DNA from: an uncultured Erwinia sp.
GTDB lineage: Bacteria; Pseudomonadota; Gammaproteobacteria; Enterobacterales; Enterobacteriaceae
Length of the DNA stretch: 64,000 bases
Direction of reading: 5' to 3'
Assembly (NCBI GenBank): GCA_945290265.1
Contig: CALYQW010000011.1
Location: 22,522-86,521 of the forward strand
How positions within the stretch are numbered: the first letter of the stretch is position 1; every line of letters starts with the position of its first letter. Under the pieces are notes generated by a model. The model had not been told where the DNA came from and did not search any database. It saw nothing but the letters and a program-made list of their open reading frames with translations. Positions 28,542 through 37,982 of this stretch are shown here, in pieces. The translations under genes were made by a program, and so were the position numbers.

Positions 28542-29237
28542 ATGAATAACCTGTTAACCCCGCGCCTACTGCCCGCAGCCGCACTGCTGCTGCTCAGCGG
28601 CTGCGCGCTGGTGCCCCCTCAGCCACTGGTGGGCGGGGCCACCAGTGCCGTGCCGGCGCAGCAGTCGTCAGTGGCCGCCAGCGGTTCGATTTTCCAGCCC
28701 GGTGAAGCGATGAGCTACGGCTATCAGCCGGTGTTTGAAGATCGTCGTCCACGTAATGTCGGTGACACCCTGACCATTGTGTTGCAGGAAAATGTCAGTG
28801 CCAGCAAAACCTCCTCCGCCAGTGCTAACCGTAACGGGGGAATCGATCTTGGCTTTGACGCCGTGCCTCATGCGCTGAGCGGACTGCTGGGCGGCGATCG
28901 CGCCAGTGCGTCGATAAGCGGGAAAAATGATTTTTCCGGCAAAGGTGGGGCGGCAGCGAAAAATACCTTCAGCGGTACCATTACCGTCACCGTGACCAGA
29001 CTGTTGGCTAACGGCAATCTGAACGTGGTGGGGGAGAAGCAGATTGCCATTAATCAGGGCACGGAATTTATCCGCTTTTCCGGGGTAGTTAACCCACGAA
29101 CCATCAGCGGCAGCAACAGCGTGGTGTCGACCCAGGTGGCCGATGCGCGCATTGAATATGTTGGCAATGGTTATATCAATCAGGCACAGCAGATGGGCTG
29201 GTTACAGCGTCTGTTTTTAACTCTTTCACCATTTTAA
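28542..29237 (+). CDS. flgH: FlgH, L-ring lipoprotein
   Basis: A 231-residue outer-membrane lipoprotein forming the L ring bushing. The signal ends in the lipobox LLSGC. Family blocks are [32 protein letters not shown] and the C-terminal [17 protein letters not shown] and [19 protein letters not shown]. The ATG at 28542 is preferred because GGTGAG lies seven nt before it; a GTG at 28530 is possible. The longer open frame begins inside flgG and is not used. Confidence 0.95.
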   Translation: MNNLLTPRLLPAAALLLLSGCALVPPQPLVGGATSAVPAQQSSVAASGSIFQPGEAMSYGYQPVFEDRRPRNVGDTLTIVLQENVSASKTSSASANRNGGIDLGFDAVPHALSGLLGGDRASASISGKNDFSGKGGAAAKNTFSGTITVTVTRLLANGNLNVVGEKQIAINQGTEFIRFSGVVNPRTISGSNSVVSTQVADARIEYVGNGYINQAQQMGWLQRLFLTLSPF

Positions 29238-29244
29238 ACCGGCT

Positions 29245-30348
29245 ATGAAAACACGACTTTTAACCCTGCTGCTGCTGACAGCTGCCCTGCTCGCCCCGAT
29301 GGTACAGGCAGAACGTATCCGCGATATTACCTCGGTTCAGGGAGTACGCACCAATGCGCTGATGGGGTACGGGCTGGTGGTGGGGCTTGATGGCTCCGGC
29401 GACCAGACCATGCAAACTCCGTTTACCACCCAGAGCCTGAACAACATGCTCTCCCAGTTGGGCATCACCGTACCTCCCGGCAGCAATATGCAGTTGAAGA
29501 ACGTGGCTGCGGTGATGGTCAGCGCACAACTGCCCCCCTTTGCGCGCCCGGGCGACAAAATCGATGTGGTGGTTTCTTCTCTTGGTAATGCCAAAAGCCT
29601 GCGCGGTGGCACGCTGCTGATGACCCCGTTGAAAGGCGTGGATAATCAGGTTTATGCGCTGGCCCAGGGCAACCTGCTGGTCTCCGGTGCCGGTGCCAGC
29701 AGTGGCGGCAACCGGGTGCAAAGCAATCAGCTGAATGGCGGCATGATCAGTGACGGTGCCACGGTGGAGCGTGGCGTGGCGGTGGATTTTGCCGCGCAGG
29801 AGGTGCTGCGTTTACAGCTGCATGAAGAAGATTTTTATGCGGCGCAGCAGGTCAGCGACACCATTAACCGCCGCTTTAGCGGCAGCGCCATCGCGGAAGA
29901 TTCCCGCACCATTAAATTATTCGCCCCGCAGGACAGCGCCGGCAAAGTGCGCTTCCTTGCTGAAGTACAAAACCTGCCGGTGGCGCTGGAAGTGATGGAT
30001 GCCAAAGTAATTATTAACTCACGTACCGGCTCGGTGGTGATGAACCGCCACGTGACCCTGGGAGCCTGCGCCGTGGCTCAGGGCGATCTGATGGTGGAAG
30101 TGCTGCGCAACCAGCAGGTCAGCCAGCCGGATACCCCGCTGGCGGGTGGTGAAACGGTGGTCACTAATCAGAACGCGGTTTCGTTACGTGAAGGCAGTGG
30201 CTCGCTGCAAAAAGTGAATACCAGCACCGATTTGAACAGCGTGATCAATGCGCTTAACCGCCTGGGGGCAACGCCAAATGATTTGATGGCGATCCTGCAG
30301 GCAATGAAAAACGCCGGCTGCCTGCGGGCAAAACTGGAGATCCAGTAA
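29245..30348 (+). CDS. flgI: FlgI, P-ring protein
   Basis: A 367-residue periplasmic P-ring subunit with a cleavable signal ([18 protein letters not shown]). The body is highly conserved: [52 protein letters not shown] and the C-terminal [20 protein letters not shown]. It is assembled with help from FlgA. Stop and flgJ start share a base (TAATG). Confidence 0.96.
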   Translation: MKTRLLTLLLLTAALLAPMVQAERIRDITSVQGVRTNALMGYGLVVGLDGSGDQTMQTPFTTQSLNNMLSQLGITVPPGSNMQLKNVAAVMVSAQLPPFARPGDKIDVVVSSLGNAKSLRGGTLLMTPLKGVDNQVYALAQGNLLVSGAGASSGGNRVQSNQLNGGMISDGATVERGVAVDFAAQEVLRLQLHEEDFYAAQQVSDTINRRFSGSAIAEDSRTIKLFAPQDSAGKVRFLAEVQNLPVALEVMDAKVIINSRTGSVVMNRHVTLGACAVAQGDLMVEVLRNQQVSQPDTPLAGGETVVTNQNAVSLREGSGSLQKVNTSTDLNSVINALNRLGATPNDLMAILQAMKNAGCLRAKLEIQ

Positions 30349-31283
30349 TGAACCTGACCTCATTTAACCTGCACGCCGCTTTTGATACCAAAGGGCTGGA
30401 CGGATTGAAGCGCCAGAGTGCCGCGCGTCCGGCTGAGGCGATGCAGGCGGCAGCAAAGCAGATAGAAGGTCTGTTCCTGCAAATGATGCTGAAAAGTATG
30501 CGTCAGGCTGGCCTGAGCGATGGCCTGATGAACAGTGCCTCAACCGCCATGTTCAGAGATATGTACGATCAGCAGATCGCTCAGGACCTGGCGAATAAAG
30601 GTAGCCTCGGCTTCGCCCCGTTGCTGTTAAAGCAGCCGGGAGAAACCGTGCCGGCCAGCCACCCCCCCCGCACCCGACCGGTGGAACTGGCGGGGCAACT
30701 GACCCACTCGCTGCCACGCACCCTCGCTGCGCCTGCAGAGAAAAGCCGCGGCGACGCCCCCGCGGTCGCCGCACAGGGGCAGGGGCAGGGGGCATTTATT
30801 TCGCGCCTGCTGCGTCCGGCGATGGCGGTGGCGCAGCGTACCGGAATTCCGCACCAGCTGATTATCGCTCAGGCGGCGCTGGAGTCGGGCTGGGGGCGCA
30901 GCGAAATTCTCACAGCGCAGGGCAAAACCAGCCATAACCTGTTTGGGATTAAAGCGACACCTTCGTGGAAAGGGAAAACCACGGAAATTACTACCACGGA
31001 ATATGTCGATGGTGTGGCGAAGAAAGTCAAAGCCGCTTTCCGGGTGTACGGCTCTTATACCGAAGCGCTGGCGGATTACGCCACGATGATTGTTAAAAAT
31101 CCGCGCTACCAGCAGGTGGCGCAGGCAGATTCGGCAGAGCATGGCGCCTATGCCCTGCAGCGCGACGGTTATGCCACCGATCCGCATTACGCCGGCAAGC
31201 TGATTAACATTATCGACCAGGTCAAGAACAGCGTGAGTCACAGTATTAATGCTTATAAGAACGATCTTTCTGCCCTGTTTTAA
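30348..31283 (+). CDS. flgJ: FlgJ, rod cap and peptidoglycan hydrolase
   Basis: A 311-residue two-domain protein. Residues about 1-100 are the rod-scaffolding half (AAKQIEGLFLQMMLKSMRQ); a proline/alanine-rich linker follows; residues about 155-300 are a glucosaminidase-type muramidase with IAQAALESGWGRSEI (catalytic glutamate) and HNLFGIKA. It opens the murein for rod growth. Last gene of the flgB-J operon. The 85 bp to flgK show no clear sigma-28 site. Confidence 0.96.
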   Translation: MNLTSFNLHAAFDTKGLDGLKRQSAARPAEAMQAAAKQIEGLFLQMMLKSMRQAGLSDGLMNSASTAMFRDMYDQQIAQDLANKGSLGFAPLLLKQPGETVPASHPPRTRPVELAGQLTHSLPRTLAAPAEKSRGDAPAVAAQGQGQGAFISRLLRPAMAVAQRTGIPHQLIIAQAALESGWGRSEILTAQGKTSHNLFGIKATPSWKGKTTEITTTEYVDGVAKKVKAAFRVYGSYTEALADYATMIVKNPRYQQVAQADSAEHGAYALQRDGYATDPHYAGKLINIIDQVKNSVSHSINAYKNDLSALF

Positions 31284-31367
31284 TTCCGGCCAGGGAGCCG
31301 GTAAACCGGTGCAGTAACCCCCTCTGGCAGCCTGTAGTGTAATTTTTGCAATTGAATGTGGTGATGT

Positions 31368-33002
31368 ATGAATCTGATGTATCTGGCCCGGAGTGGACTG
31401 AACTCTGCCCAGTCTGCGCTGCAGGTGGTGGGCAACAACTTAAACAATGCCATGACGCCAGGCTACAGCCGGCAGAATATTCTGCTGGGTGAAGCCGGGG
31501 GTCATATCGTCGCGAACGGGTTCTTTGGCTTTGGCGTGCAGACTGACGGGGTGCAGCGTGCCTGCGATGGCTTTATTAATAATCAGCTGCGTGATGCGAC
31601 CACCCATTTTATGGCGTACAAAAGCCGCCTTGAGCAGCTGACTCCCATCGACAATATGCTGGCCGATGACAGCACCAACTTTGACAGCTCGCTGAACGCG
31701 ATTTTCTCCGCGCTGGAAAAAATGAATGACGATCCGGCGAAACCGGCGTTACGTCAGGGGGCTTATCAGCAGTTTCAGGCGATGGCCGCCAGCCTGAATA
31801 ACCAGAGCACCACCCTGGATGGGCTGGAAAAAAACACCAACCAGCAGATTAGCCAGAGCGTGACGCAGATTAACGATGCGGCAAAGCAGGTGGCTGAACT
31901 CAACCAGCAAATCGACAAGATTTATGCCCAGACCGGCACCCTGCCGATGAACCTGCTGGACGCACGGGATAATGCGCTGGGTGCGCTCAGCGAGCTGACC
32001 GGGATTAAAGTTAATGAAAACAGCACCACCGGGCGGGTTGACGTCATCCTCAGCAACGGGCTGCCGCTGGTGAATGGCACCACCACTTATCCGCTGAAGG
32101 CGACGGTGGCCAACGATAATCCGCGTCAGATGGTGGTGTCCTATATCGACGGTGCCGGTAACGAACTGCCGCTGGACGAGAGCAAAATCAGCGGCGGCAA
32201 GCTGGGCGGGCTGCTGCAGTTCCGCGATAAGGAGCTGGTGAGTGCGCGTAACCAGCTGAATCAGCTCAGCCTGCAAATGGCGAATAAATTTAATCAGGTT
32301 AACCGTCAGGGCTTCGACCTTAACGGCCAGGCCGGCGAAGATATTTTTACCATCAGCGCAGCCCAGGCGATTGCCAACCGCAATAATGCCGGTGACGGCC
32401 AGCTGACGGTGAGCTTCAGCGATATCACTGCCATCCAGGCGCAGGATTATACCCTGACCTTTAACGATCCGGACTGGCAGGTCGAAACCGAAGACGGTCG
32501 CACCATTACCCCGACGGTGGCAGCAGACGGTTCGCTGGAGTTTGACGGTATGACCATCATGCCGGCTGGCAGCCCGCAGGCTGGCGACAGTTTTGTGATT
32601 AATCCGGTTGCCGGTACTGCAGGCAATATTCGCGTAGGGCTGACGGATGGCGACGGTATTGCCGCCTCTTCCTCGCCCGATCCGGCGGAAGAGAGCAATA
32701 ACGAAAATCTGAAGGTACTGCTGGCGATCCGTGACCAGGCGGTGGTGGGCAAATCCACCCTGAGTGAGGCGTTCGCCAGCCTGGTGAGTTCGGTGGGGTC
32801 GGCGATGTCATCGCTGAAAACCCAGGGGCAAACCGGCTATCAGGCGCTGGAAGCGGTGGCCCGGCAGCAGCAGGCGGTATCTGGTGTTGATCTCAATGAG
32901 GAGTTTATCAACATGCAGATGTTCACCCAGTATTACCAGGCCAACGCGCAGGTGCTGCAAACCGCCACCACGGTGTTTGACACCCTGTTAGCCATTCGCT
33001 AA
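31368..33002 (+). CDS. flgK: FlgK, hook-filament junction protein 1
   Basis: A 544-residue junction protein (HAP1). The N-terminus has SGLNSAQSALQVVGNNLNNA followed by MTPGYSRQ, and the C-terminus has GVDLNEEFINMQMFTQYYQA and ATTVFDTLLAIR. The length is close to the E. coli protein. FlgN is its export chaperone. Followed by flgL after 21 bp. Confidence 0.95.
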   Translation: MNLMYLARSGLNSAQSALQVVGNNLNNAMTPGYSRQNILLGEAGGHIVANGFFGFGVQTDGVQRACDGFINNQLRDATTHFMAYKSRLEQLTPIDNMLADDSTNFDSSLNAIFSALEKMNDDPAKPALRQGAYQQFQAMAASLNNQSTTLDGLEKNTNQQISQSVTQINDAAKQVAELNQQIDKIYAQTGTLPMNLLDARDNALGALSELTGIKVNENSTTGRVDVILSNGLPLVNGTTTYPLKATVANDNPRQMVVSYIDGAGNELPLDESKISGGKLGGLLQFRDKELVSARNQLNQLSLQMANKFNQVNRQGFDLNGQAGEDIFTISAAQAIANRNNAGDGQLTVSFSDITAIQAQDYTLTFNDPDWQVETEDGRTITPTVAADGSLEFDGMTIMPAGSPQAGDSFVINPVAGTAGNIRVGLTDGDGIAASSSPDPAEESNNENLKVLLAIRDQAVVGKSTLSEAFASLVSSVGSAMSSLKTQGQTGYQALEAVARQQQAVSGVDLNEEFINMQMFTQYYQANAQVLQTATTVFDTLLAIR

Positions 33003-33023
33003 CCCGTCACAGAGGATCGCACT

Positions 33024-33947
33024 ATGCGTCTGAGCACTTACTATATGTACCAACATAATCTTGACGGCTTTTCCCGTGGGATTAACAACCACAATGCGAT
33101 TTATGAACGTCTGTCGGCCCAGCGCAACGTGCTGCGTCCGTCTGACGATCCGGCTGCCACCTCACAGGCCGTCGCCCTGCAGGAAGGGCTGGCAAAGGCG
33201 GCACAGTATGACACCGCGCGCCAGCAGGTCAGGGCGGCGTTGCAGCTGGAAGACGATAAACTTAGCGCGGTGGGTAATCTGCTGACGCAAAATCTGAGTG
33301 AAAAGATTGTGGCGGCAGGTAACGGCGCGTTGTCTGACTCCGATCGTCAGGCGCTGGCGACCGAAATTCAGGCTATCCGCGACAACCTGCGCGATATCGG
33401 CAATACCCGAGACAGCAGCGGCCGCTACATCTTTGCTGGTTACAGCAGCGCGCAGCAGCCGTTCGACGAAAACGGACAATACCTCGGCCATGCCACGGCG
33501 ATGACGCGTCCGGTTTCTGACAGCAGTGAAATGGCCTGTGGCCATACCGGCAGTAAGCTGTTTATGAGTGGCAGTAGCGACGATCTGCTGGCGCAACTCG
33601 ACAAGGCCGTAGCCGCACTGAACCAGCCCGTAGGGGATGACAGCGATCGTGAGGCGCTGCGTCTGACGCTGGATGACGTGAATCGCTCGATAAAGAACGG
33701 CATTGATAACCTGGGCAAAATTCAGGCGGAAGTGGGCACCTCGCTGCAGCAGCTTGACAGCCTTGATCTCAGCGCAGCAACCCAGACCATTGACCTGGAG
33801 ACACGCTTACAGGAAACCGTTGGTGCGGATTACGACACCCTGATTGACATGATTGGTCAGTCAAAAATGTCAGAATTTGCCCTTAACTCTTCGATGATGG
33901 TATTTCAGAATATGCAAAAAATGTCGATCTTTACTATGGTTGGCTGA
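33024..33947 (+). CDS. flgL: FlgL, hook-filament junction protein 3
   Basis: A 307-residue junction protein (HAP3) related to flagellin. N-terminal MRLSTYYMYQHNLDGFSRGI, the RPSDDPAATSQAVALQ block shared with flagellins, and a C-terminal ETVGADYDTLIDMIGQSKM helix mark the family. It links FlgK to the filament. A perfect palindrome CCCCCTGTATACAGGGGG lies about 45 bp after its stop. Confidence 0.94.
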   Translation: MRLSTYYMYQHNLDGFSRGINNHNAIYERLSAQRNVLRPSDDPAATSQAVALQEGLAKAAQYDTARQQVRAALQLEDDKLSAVGNLLTQNLSEKIVAAGNGALSDSDRQALATEIQAIRDNLRDIGNTRDSSGRYIFAGYSSAQQPFDENGQYLGHATAMTRPVSDSSEMACGHTGSKLFMSGSSDDLLAQLDKAVAALNQPVGDDSDREALRLTLDDVNRSIKNGIDNLGKIQAEVGTSLQQLDSLDLSAATQTIDLETRLQETVGADYDTLIDMIGQSKMSEFALNSSMMVFQNMQKMSIFTMVG

Positions 33948-34080
33948 ACATCGAAATAACGTCAGGCTTGAAAATAACAGCAAATAACTTCCCCCTGTAT
34001 ACAGGGGGAGAAATGAATTGTGTTATTTATAAACCGGTGAATGAAATTTGACCGGTATTCAGTAGCGGGAAAAAATTATC

Positions 34081-34803
34081 GTGAAGGGTATTTATACGTC
34101 TGATGGGATTGAATCCAGAACCGATATCTGGAAGCGATATAGTTATTTAGTCCGTCATGAGGCGTTACGTTTACAGGTGCGATTACCTGCCAGTGTGGAA
34201 CTCGATGATCTTATCCAGGCCGGTTCTCTGGGATTAATTAATGCGATTGACAGTTTTGATCCGAAAAAAGGCGTGGCACTACCAGTATATATTATTCAGC
34301 GTATTCGCTGGGCATTAACCGATGAATTGCGCGAACGCGACTGGGTGCCACGGCGTATTCGCAGCAATGCGCGAGAAATTTCCGCCGTTATCCAGCGCCT
34401 TGAACAGGAAAAAGGACAGGCGGCAGAAGAAGCCGAAGTGGCGGAGGCGATGGGAGTGTCATTACTGGTATATCAACGCATGCTGACCGAAAGTAATACC
34501 AGTCAGCTTTATTCCCTGGATGAATTACATGAAAAGTTTAGTGATGAATTTGAAGCTGTTGATGACCAGCATAAGCAGCTTGATCCACTGGCCGGTTTGA
34601 TAAAAAAAAATCTGACCGACAGAATTGCCGAAGGAATAAAACATCTGCCGGAAAGAGAGCAGCTGATTTTAAGCCTTTATTACCATCAGGAACTGAATAT
34701 GCGCCAGGTCGCAGAGATCCTGGAGGTGACAGAAACGCGCGTTAGCCAGTTACACAGTCATGCGCTGAAAAGACTGCGGGCCAGGCTGACCCTGAACGAC
34801 TGA
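34081..34803 (+). CDS. fliA: FliA, sigma-28 for flagellar class 3 genes
   Basis: A 240-residue sigma-70-family factor. Region 2 shows RLPASVELDDLIQAGSLGLI and DSFDPKKGVALPVYIIQRIR, region 3 the linker, and region 4 LPEREQLILSLYYHQELNMR with TETRVSQLHSHALKRLRARL. Start codon is GTG. It lies between flgL and flhDC rather than beside fliZ and fliC as in E. coli; no fliZ is present. FlgM in this cluster is its likely antagonist. Confidence 0.95.
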   Translation: MKGIYTSDGIESRTDIWKRYSYLVRHEALRLQVRLPASVELDDLIQAGSLGLINAIDSFDPKKGVALPVYIIQRIRWALTDELRERDWVPRRIRSNAREISAVIQRLEQEKGQAAEEAEVAEAMGVSLLVYQRMLTESNTSQLYSLDELHEKFSDEFEAVDDQHKQLDPLAGLIKKNLTDRIAEGIKHLPEREQLILSLYYHQELNMRQVAEILEVTETRVSQLHSHALKRLRARLTLND

Positions 34804-34901
34804 AGCCCAGGCAGAAGATTATTAATCATTTGACTGATATTTTAATGAGATTTTAATATTATTTTTTCTAATAAACTCTTTTATATCAGTTGCTTACTTA
34901 G

Positions 34902-34917
34902 ATGGCATTAATGCCAT
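34902..34917. promoter_or_regulatory. Perfect 16-bp palindrome upstream of flhDC
   Basis: ATGGCATTAATGCCAT is a perfect inverted repeat in the AT-rich region about 260 bp before flhD. The flhDC promoter region is a known target of many regulators; this could be an operator, but I cannot assign a protein. Confidence 0.4.
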
Positions 34918-35176
34918 TAAATTTGCTACTCTGCGTCACAATGCAGTAGCATAAGCTCCGAATTACAGCAGGTACTGATAGCGATAAACAGTGCCAGGTA
35001 TGCAGGTTAATTGCGCGATAGGGCGAGTAACAAAGTCTACGGATAAACCTGATTCATGGTTTATATAATGAATGCTGGAACCGTTATACTCAGGTTCGGA
35101 TAAATCGCAATTAAGCTATTCAATCATCTTTAATAGCCATCTGCATGACTATGCAGACATGCAGATATGGAAAAAA

Positions 35177-35518
35177 ATGAACACTGATAATCAACACATT
35201 CAAAGCATTCATGATATTAATCTCTCCTACCTGTTGCTGGCGCAACAGTTAATCAGGCAGGATCGATTTTCTGCTGGTTTTCGTCTGGGCCTGAATCCTG
35301 ACACCATTGAGATATTACGCGACCTGTCGCTGTCTAAAATGATTAAGCTGGCATCGACCAATCAGTTTATTTGTAGTTTACGTATTGATGAACAAGGTGT
35401 AATTGATAATTTAACCAAAGATTCCCGTATTGAAGCCCTGCAGCAAATTCATACCGGGATTATTTTATCAACCAATCTGCTTAATTCGCTGTCCGAGCAG
35501 AATAACACTCCAGCCTGA
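35177..35518 (+). CDS. flhD: FlhD, flagellar master regulator subunit
   Basis: A 113-residue subunit of the FlhD4C2 activator that turns on flagellar class 2 operons. IHDINLSYLLLAQQLI and TKDSRIEALQQIHTGIILST match the family. The ATG at 35177 matches family length; the open frame extends 35 codons further up but without resemblance. Upstream lies a 370-bp AT-rich gap with a 16-bp perfect palindrome (34902-34917) and a long leader. flhC follows 9 bp downstream. Confidence 0.94.
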   Translation: MNTDNQHIQSIHDINLSYLLLAQQLIRQDRFSAGFRLGLNPDTIEILRDLSLSKMIKLASTNQFICSLRIDEQGVIDNLTKDSRIEALQQIHTGIILSTNLLNSLSEQNNTPA

Positions 35519-35527
35519 GTCAAATAA

Positions 35528-36085
35528 ATGCGTGAAGAAAAAAGTATATTGCACGATATTTATGAATCGAATATCGCAATGGAATTAATATCACTGGGTG
35601 CCAGGATGCAGGTTTTGGAAAGTGAAACCTCACTCAGTCGTAGAAAATTATTAAAGCTGTATAAAGAACTGCGTGGATGTCCGCCGCCAAAAGGCATGCT
35701 GCCTTTTTCCGAAGACTGGTTTATGGTCTGGCAGCAGAATATTCACTCTTCGCTGTTTTATAACATTTGGCTCTATCTGCAGAAAACGGAACGCTGCCGG
35801 CCGATTGAAGCCACGCTGAAAGCCTACCGACTTTATCTGGAACAGTGCCCGGGTAAAGACGGCACCAAACCGATACTGGGAATGACGCGTGCCTGGACCC
35901 TGCTGCGTTTTGTTGACTGCGGCATTATCCAGTACAAAGCCTGCTCGCTGTGTGGCGGCGGATTTGTAGTCACCAAAGAAGTTGCCAAAGGCCAGTTTGT
36001 TTGCAGCCTGTGTTCACCACCGTCACGGGCCGTGAAACGCTACGCCATCCCCGCAAACAGCAGAGAAACCTCCATCGCGTTTTAG
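35528..36085 (+). CDS. flhC: FlhC, flagellar master regulator subunit
   Basis: A 185-residue partner of FlhD that provides DNA binding. Conserved parts are AMELISLGARMQVLESETSL, KLYKELRGCPPPKGMLPF and the zinc site CSLCGGGFV...CSLCSPPSRAVKR (two CxxC pairs). Slightly shorter at the C-terminus than E. coli FlhC (192 aa). Directly upstream of motA, the standard order. Confidence 0.96.
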   Translation: MREEKSILHDIYESNIAMELISLGARMQVLESETSLSRRKLLKLYKELRGCPPPKGMLPFSEDWFMVWQQNIHSSLFYNIWLYLQKTERCRPIEATLKAYRLYLEQCPGKDGTKPILGMTRAWTLLRFVDCGIIQYKACSLCGGGFVVTKEVAKGQFVCSLCSPPSRAVKRYAIPANSRETSIAF

Positions 36086-36121
36086 GCGAGGGATCTACGC
36101 GCGAAAACCCGGTTTTATCTT

Positions 36122-36147
36122 CCTCTGTCTGCTGAGGCAGGCAGAGG
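36122..36147 (+). other. Hairpin between flhC and motA
   Basis: CCTCTGTCTGC-TGAG-GCAGGCAGAGG forms an 11-bp stem with one G-T pair and a four-base loop. No T-run follows on either strand, so it is more likely an mRNA-processing or attenuating hairpin than a terminator. Confidence 0.4.
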
Positions 36148-36177
36148 AAAAGTGCAGCAACAGAGTGAGGAAACAAC

Positions 36178-37074
36178 GTGTTAGTTTTGATTGGATATCT
36201 GGTGGTGATCCTGTCGGTATTTGGCGGATTCGCCTTATCCGGTGGGCAGCTGGCCGCGCTGTTTCAGCCCACGGAATTATTGATTATTGGTGGCGCGGGC
36301 GTGGGTGCTTTTATGGTTGGTAACAACGCCAAGGCACTGAAAGCGGTGGTAAAAGCGATTCCCGCTTTGCTGCGCGGTTCCCGCTATTCCAAAGCGTTGT
36401 ACATGGATTTGATGGCGCTGATGTTTCTGTTGCTGGCAAAAGCGCGTAAAGGTGGGTTTATGGCGCTGGAAAAGGACATTGAAGATCCTGAGGCCAGCCT
36501 GCTGTTTTCTGCTTATCCACGTCTGATGGCTGATAAATCATTGGTCACTTTTATCGTTGACTACCTGCGCTTAATGGTCAGTGGCAATCTGAATGCCTAT
36601 GAAATTGAAGCGCTGATGGATGTCGAGATTGAAACCTGCGAACACGAACACGAGGTGCCGGCACACAGTCTGAACAGCATCGGCGATGCTTTTCCTGCTT
36701 TCGGCATTGTCGCCGCCGTAATGGGCGTGGTTAACGCGCTGGCAGCAGCTGACCGCCCGGCAGCAGAACTGGGTATTCTGATTGCCCATGCCATGGTTGG
36801 TACTTTCCTCGGCATCCTGCTGGCTTACGGCTTCATTCTGCCGCTGGCATCCTTGCTGCGCCAAAAGGGCAGCGAACATATCAAAATGCTGCAGACCATT
36901 AAGGTCATGCTGATTTCCAGCCTGAATGGCTATGCGCCGCAGATCGCCGTGGAATTCGGGCGTAAAACGCTGTACTCCAGCGAACGTCCCGATTTCAGCG
37001 AGCTTGAACAGCATGTCCACGAGGTGAAAATCGGTGACATCAACACGGTCGAAAATAAAGGCGGCGGCGCATGA
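36178..37074 (+). CDS. motA: MotA, flagellar stator proton channel subunit
   Basis: A 298-residue inner-membrane protein with four helices. The cytoplasmic loop keeps the charged residues that push on FliG (in AKARKGGFMALEKDIE), and the two key prolines are in GDAFPAFGIVAAVMGVV and near SERPDF. Start is GTG at 36178 behind a GAGG ribosome site. It overlaps motB by 4 nt (ATGA). Sequence type is proton-driven MotA rather than sodium-driven PomA. Confidence 0.96.
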   Translation: MLVLIGYLVVILSVFGGFALSGGQLAALFQPTELLIIGGAGVGAFMVGNNAKALKAVVKAIPALLRGSRYSKALYMDLMALMFLLLAKARKGGFMALEKDIEDPEASLLFSAYPRLMADKSLVTFIVDYLRLMVSGNLNAYEIEALMDVEIETCEHEHEVPAHSLNSIGDAFPAFGIVAAVMGVVNALAAADRPAAELGILIAHAMVGTFLGILLAYGFILPLASLLRQKGSEHIKMLQTIKVMLISSLNGYAPQIAVEFGRKTLYSSERPDFSELEQHVHEVKIGDINTVENKGGGA

Positions 37075-37982
37075 ATAAGTCATCCCAGACACCGATCGTT
37101 GTCCGGCGACGTAAACCGGTTAAAGCGGAACATCATGGGGGTTCCTGGAAAATTGCTTATGCCGATTTTATGACGGTGATGATGGCGTTTTTTATGGTGA
37201 TGTGGCTGCTGTCGACCTCAACCCCTGAGCAGCGTCAGGGCATTGCCGACTATTTTAAAACGCCGTTAAAAATAGCTCTCGGCAAAGGCGATAAAGCCAG
37301 TTTCAGCGACAGCGTGATCCCCGGTGGCGGTGACGACTCGATTAAGCAGCAGGGAGAAGTCCTGAAATATCAGCCGCAGAACGGCACCACGCTGCAGGAT
37401 CGCCGCGCATTACAGCAGGCTTATGAGCAGTTACAAAGCCTGATCCGCCTTGATCCCCGTCTGGCGCAGTTCAGCGCCAATATCCGTTTCTCGCTGACGG
37501 ATGATGGTCTGTTGATTCAGATTATCGACAGTCAGGATCGGCCAATGTTTGCGCTTGGCAGTAAACAGCCGGAGCCGTATATGCGCAGTATTCTGCTGGC
37601 GATGGCACCGGTTATCAGCAGTATGCCCAATAAAATTGTGCTCTCAGGCCACACCGATTCACTGCGCTACAGCGCAGGAGACAGCGGATACAGCAACTGG
37701 GAACTCTCCACTGACCGAGCCAGTGCGGTACGACGCATCCTGGCTACCGGCGGCATGGCGGAAGAAAAATTTTTACGGGTGATGGGATCGGCAGATCGCA
37801 TGAGTCCTGGCAGCAACCATCCTGACGATCCGGTTAACCGCCGGATTAGCGTGCTGGTGGTGAGTAAACAGAAAGAACAATCAATTATGGCTGAAGATCG
37901 GGTATTGCCGACTGTAGCACCGGCTGCATTAATCGCAGCGCCTTCCGTGACCACCCAGGATAAGCAAAATGGACGTCAGTGA
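37071..37982 (+). CDS. motB: MotB, flagellar stator peptidoglycan-anchored subunit
   Basis: A 303-residue protein with one N-terminal transmembrane helix bearing the proton-binding aspartate D32 (WKIAYADFMTVMMAFFMVMW). The C-terminal OmpA-like domain shows VLSGHTDSLRYSAGDSGYSN and HPDDPVNRRISVLVV, which bind peptidoglycan. The C-terminal tail beyond this is alanine/valine-rich. It overlaps both motA and cheA, so the four genes motA-motB-cheA-cheW form one unit. Confidence 0.96.
   Translation: MNKSSQTPIVVRRRKPVKAEHHGGSWKIAYADFMTVMMAFFMVMWLLSTSTPEQRQGIADYFKTPLKIALGKGDKASFSDSVIPGGGDDSIKQQGEVLKYQPQNGTTLQDRRALQQAYEQLQSLIRLDPRLAQFSANIRFSLTDDGLLIQIIDSQDRPMFALGSKQPEPYMRSILLAMAPVISSMPNKIVLSGHTDSLRYSAGDSGYSNWELSTDRASAVRRILATGGMAEEKFLRVMGSADRMSPGSNHPDDPVNRRISVLVVSKQKEQSIMAEDRVLPTVAPAALIAAPSVTTQDKQNGRQ

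Noticed and set aside
33991-34008. Palindrome CCCCCTGTATACAGGGGG after flgL as a terminator
   Set aside because: No T-run follows on either strand; it is noted with flgL but not called as a terminator.
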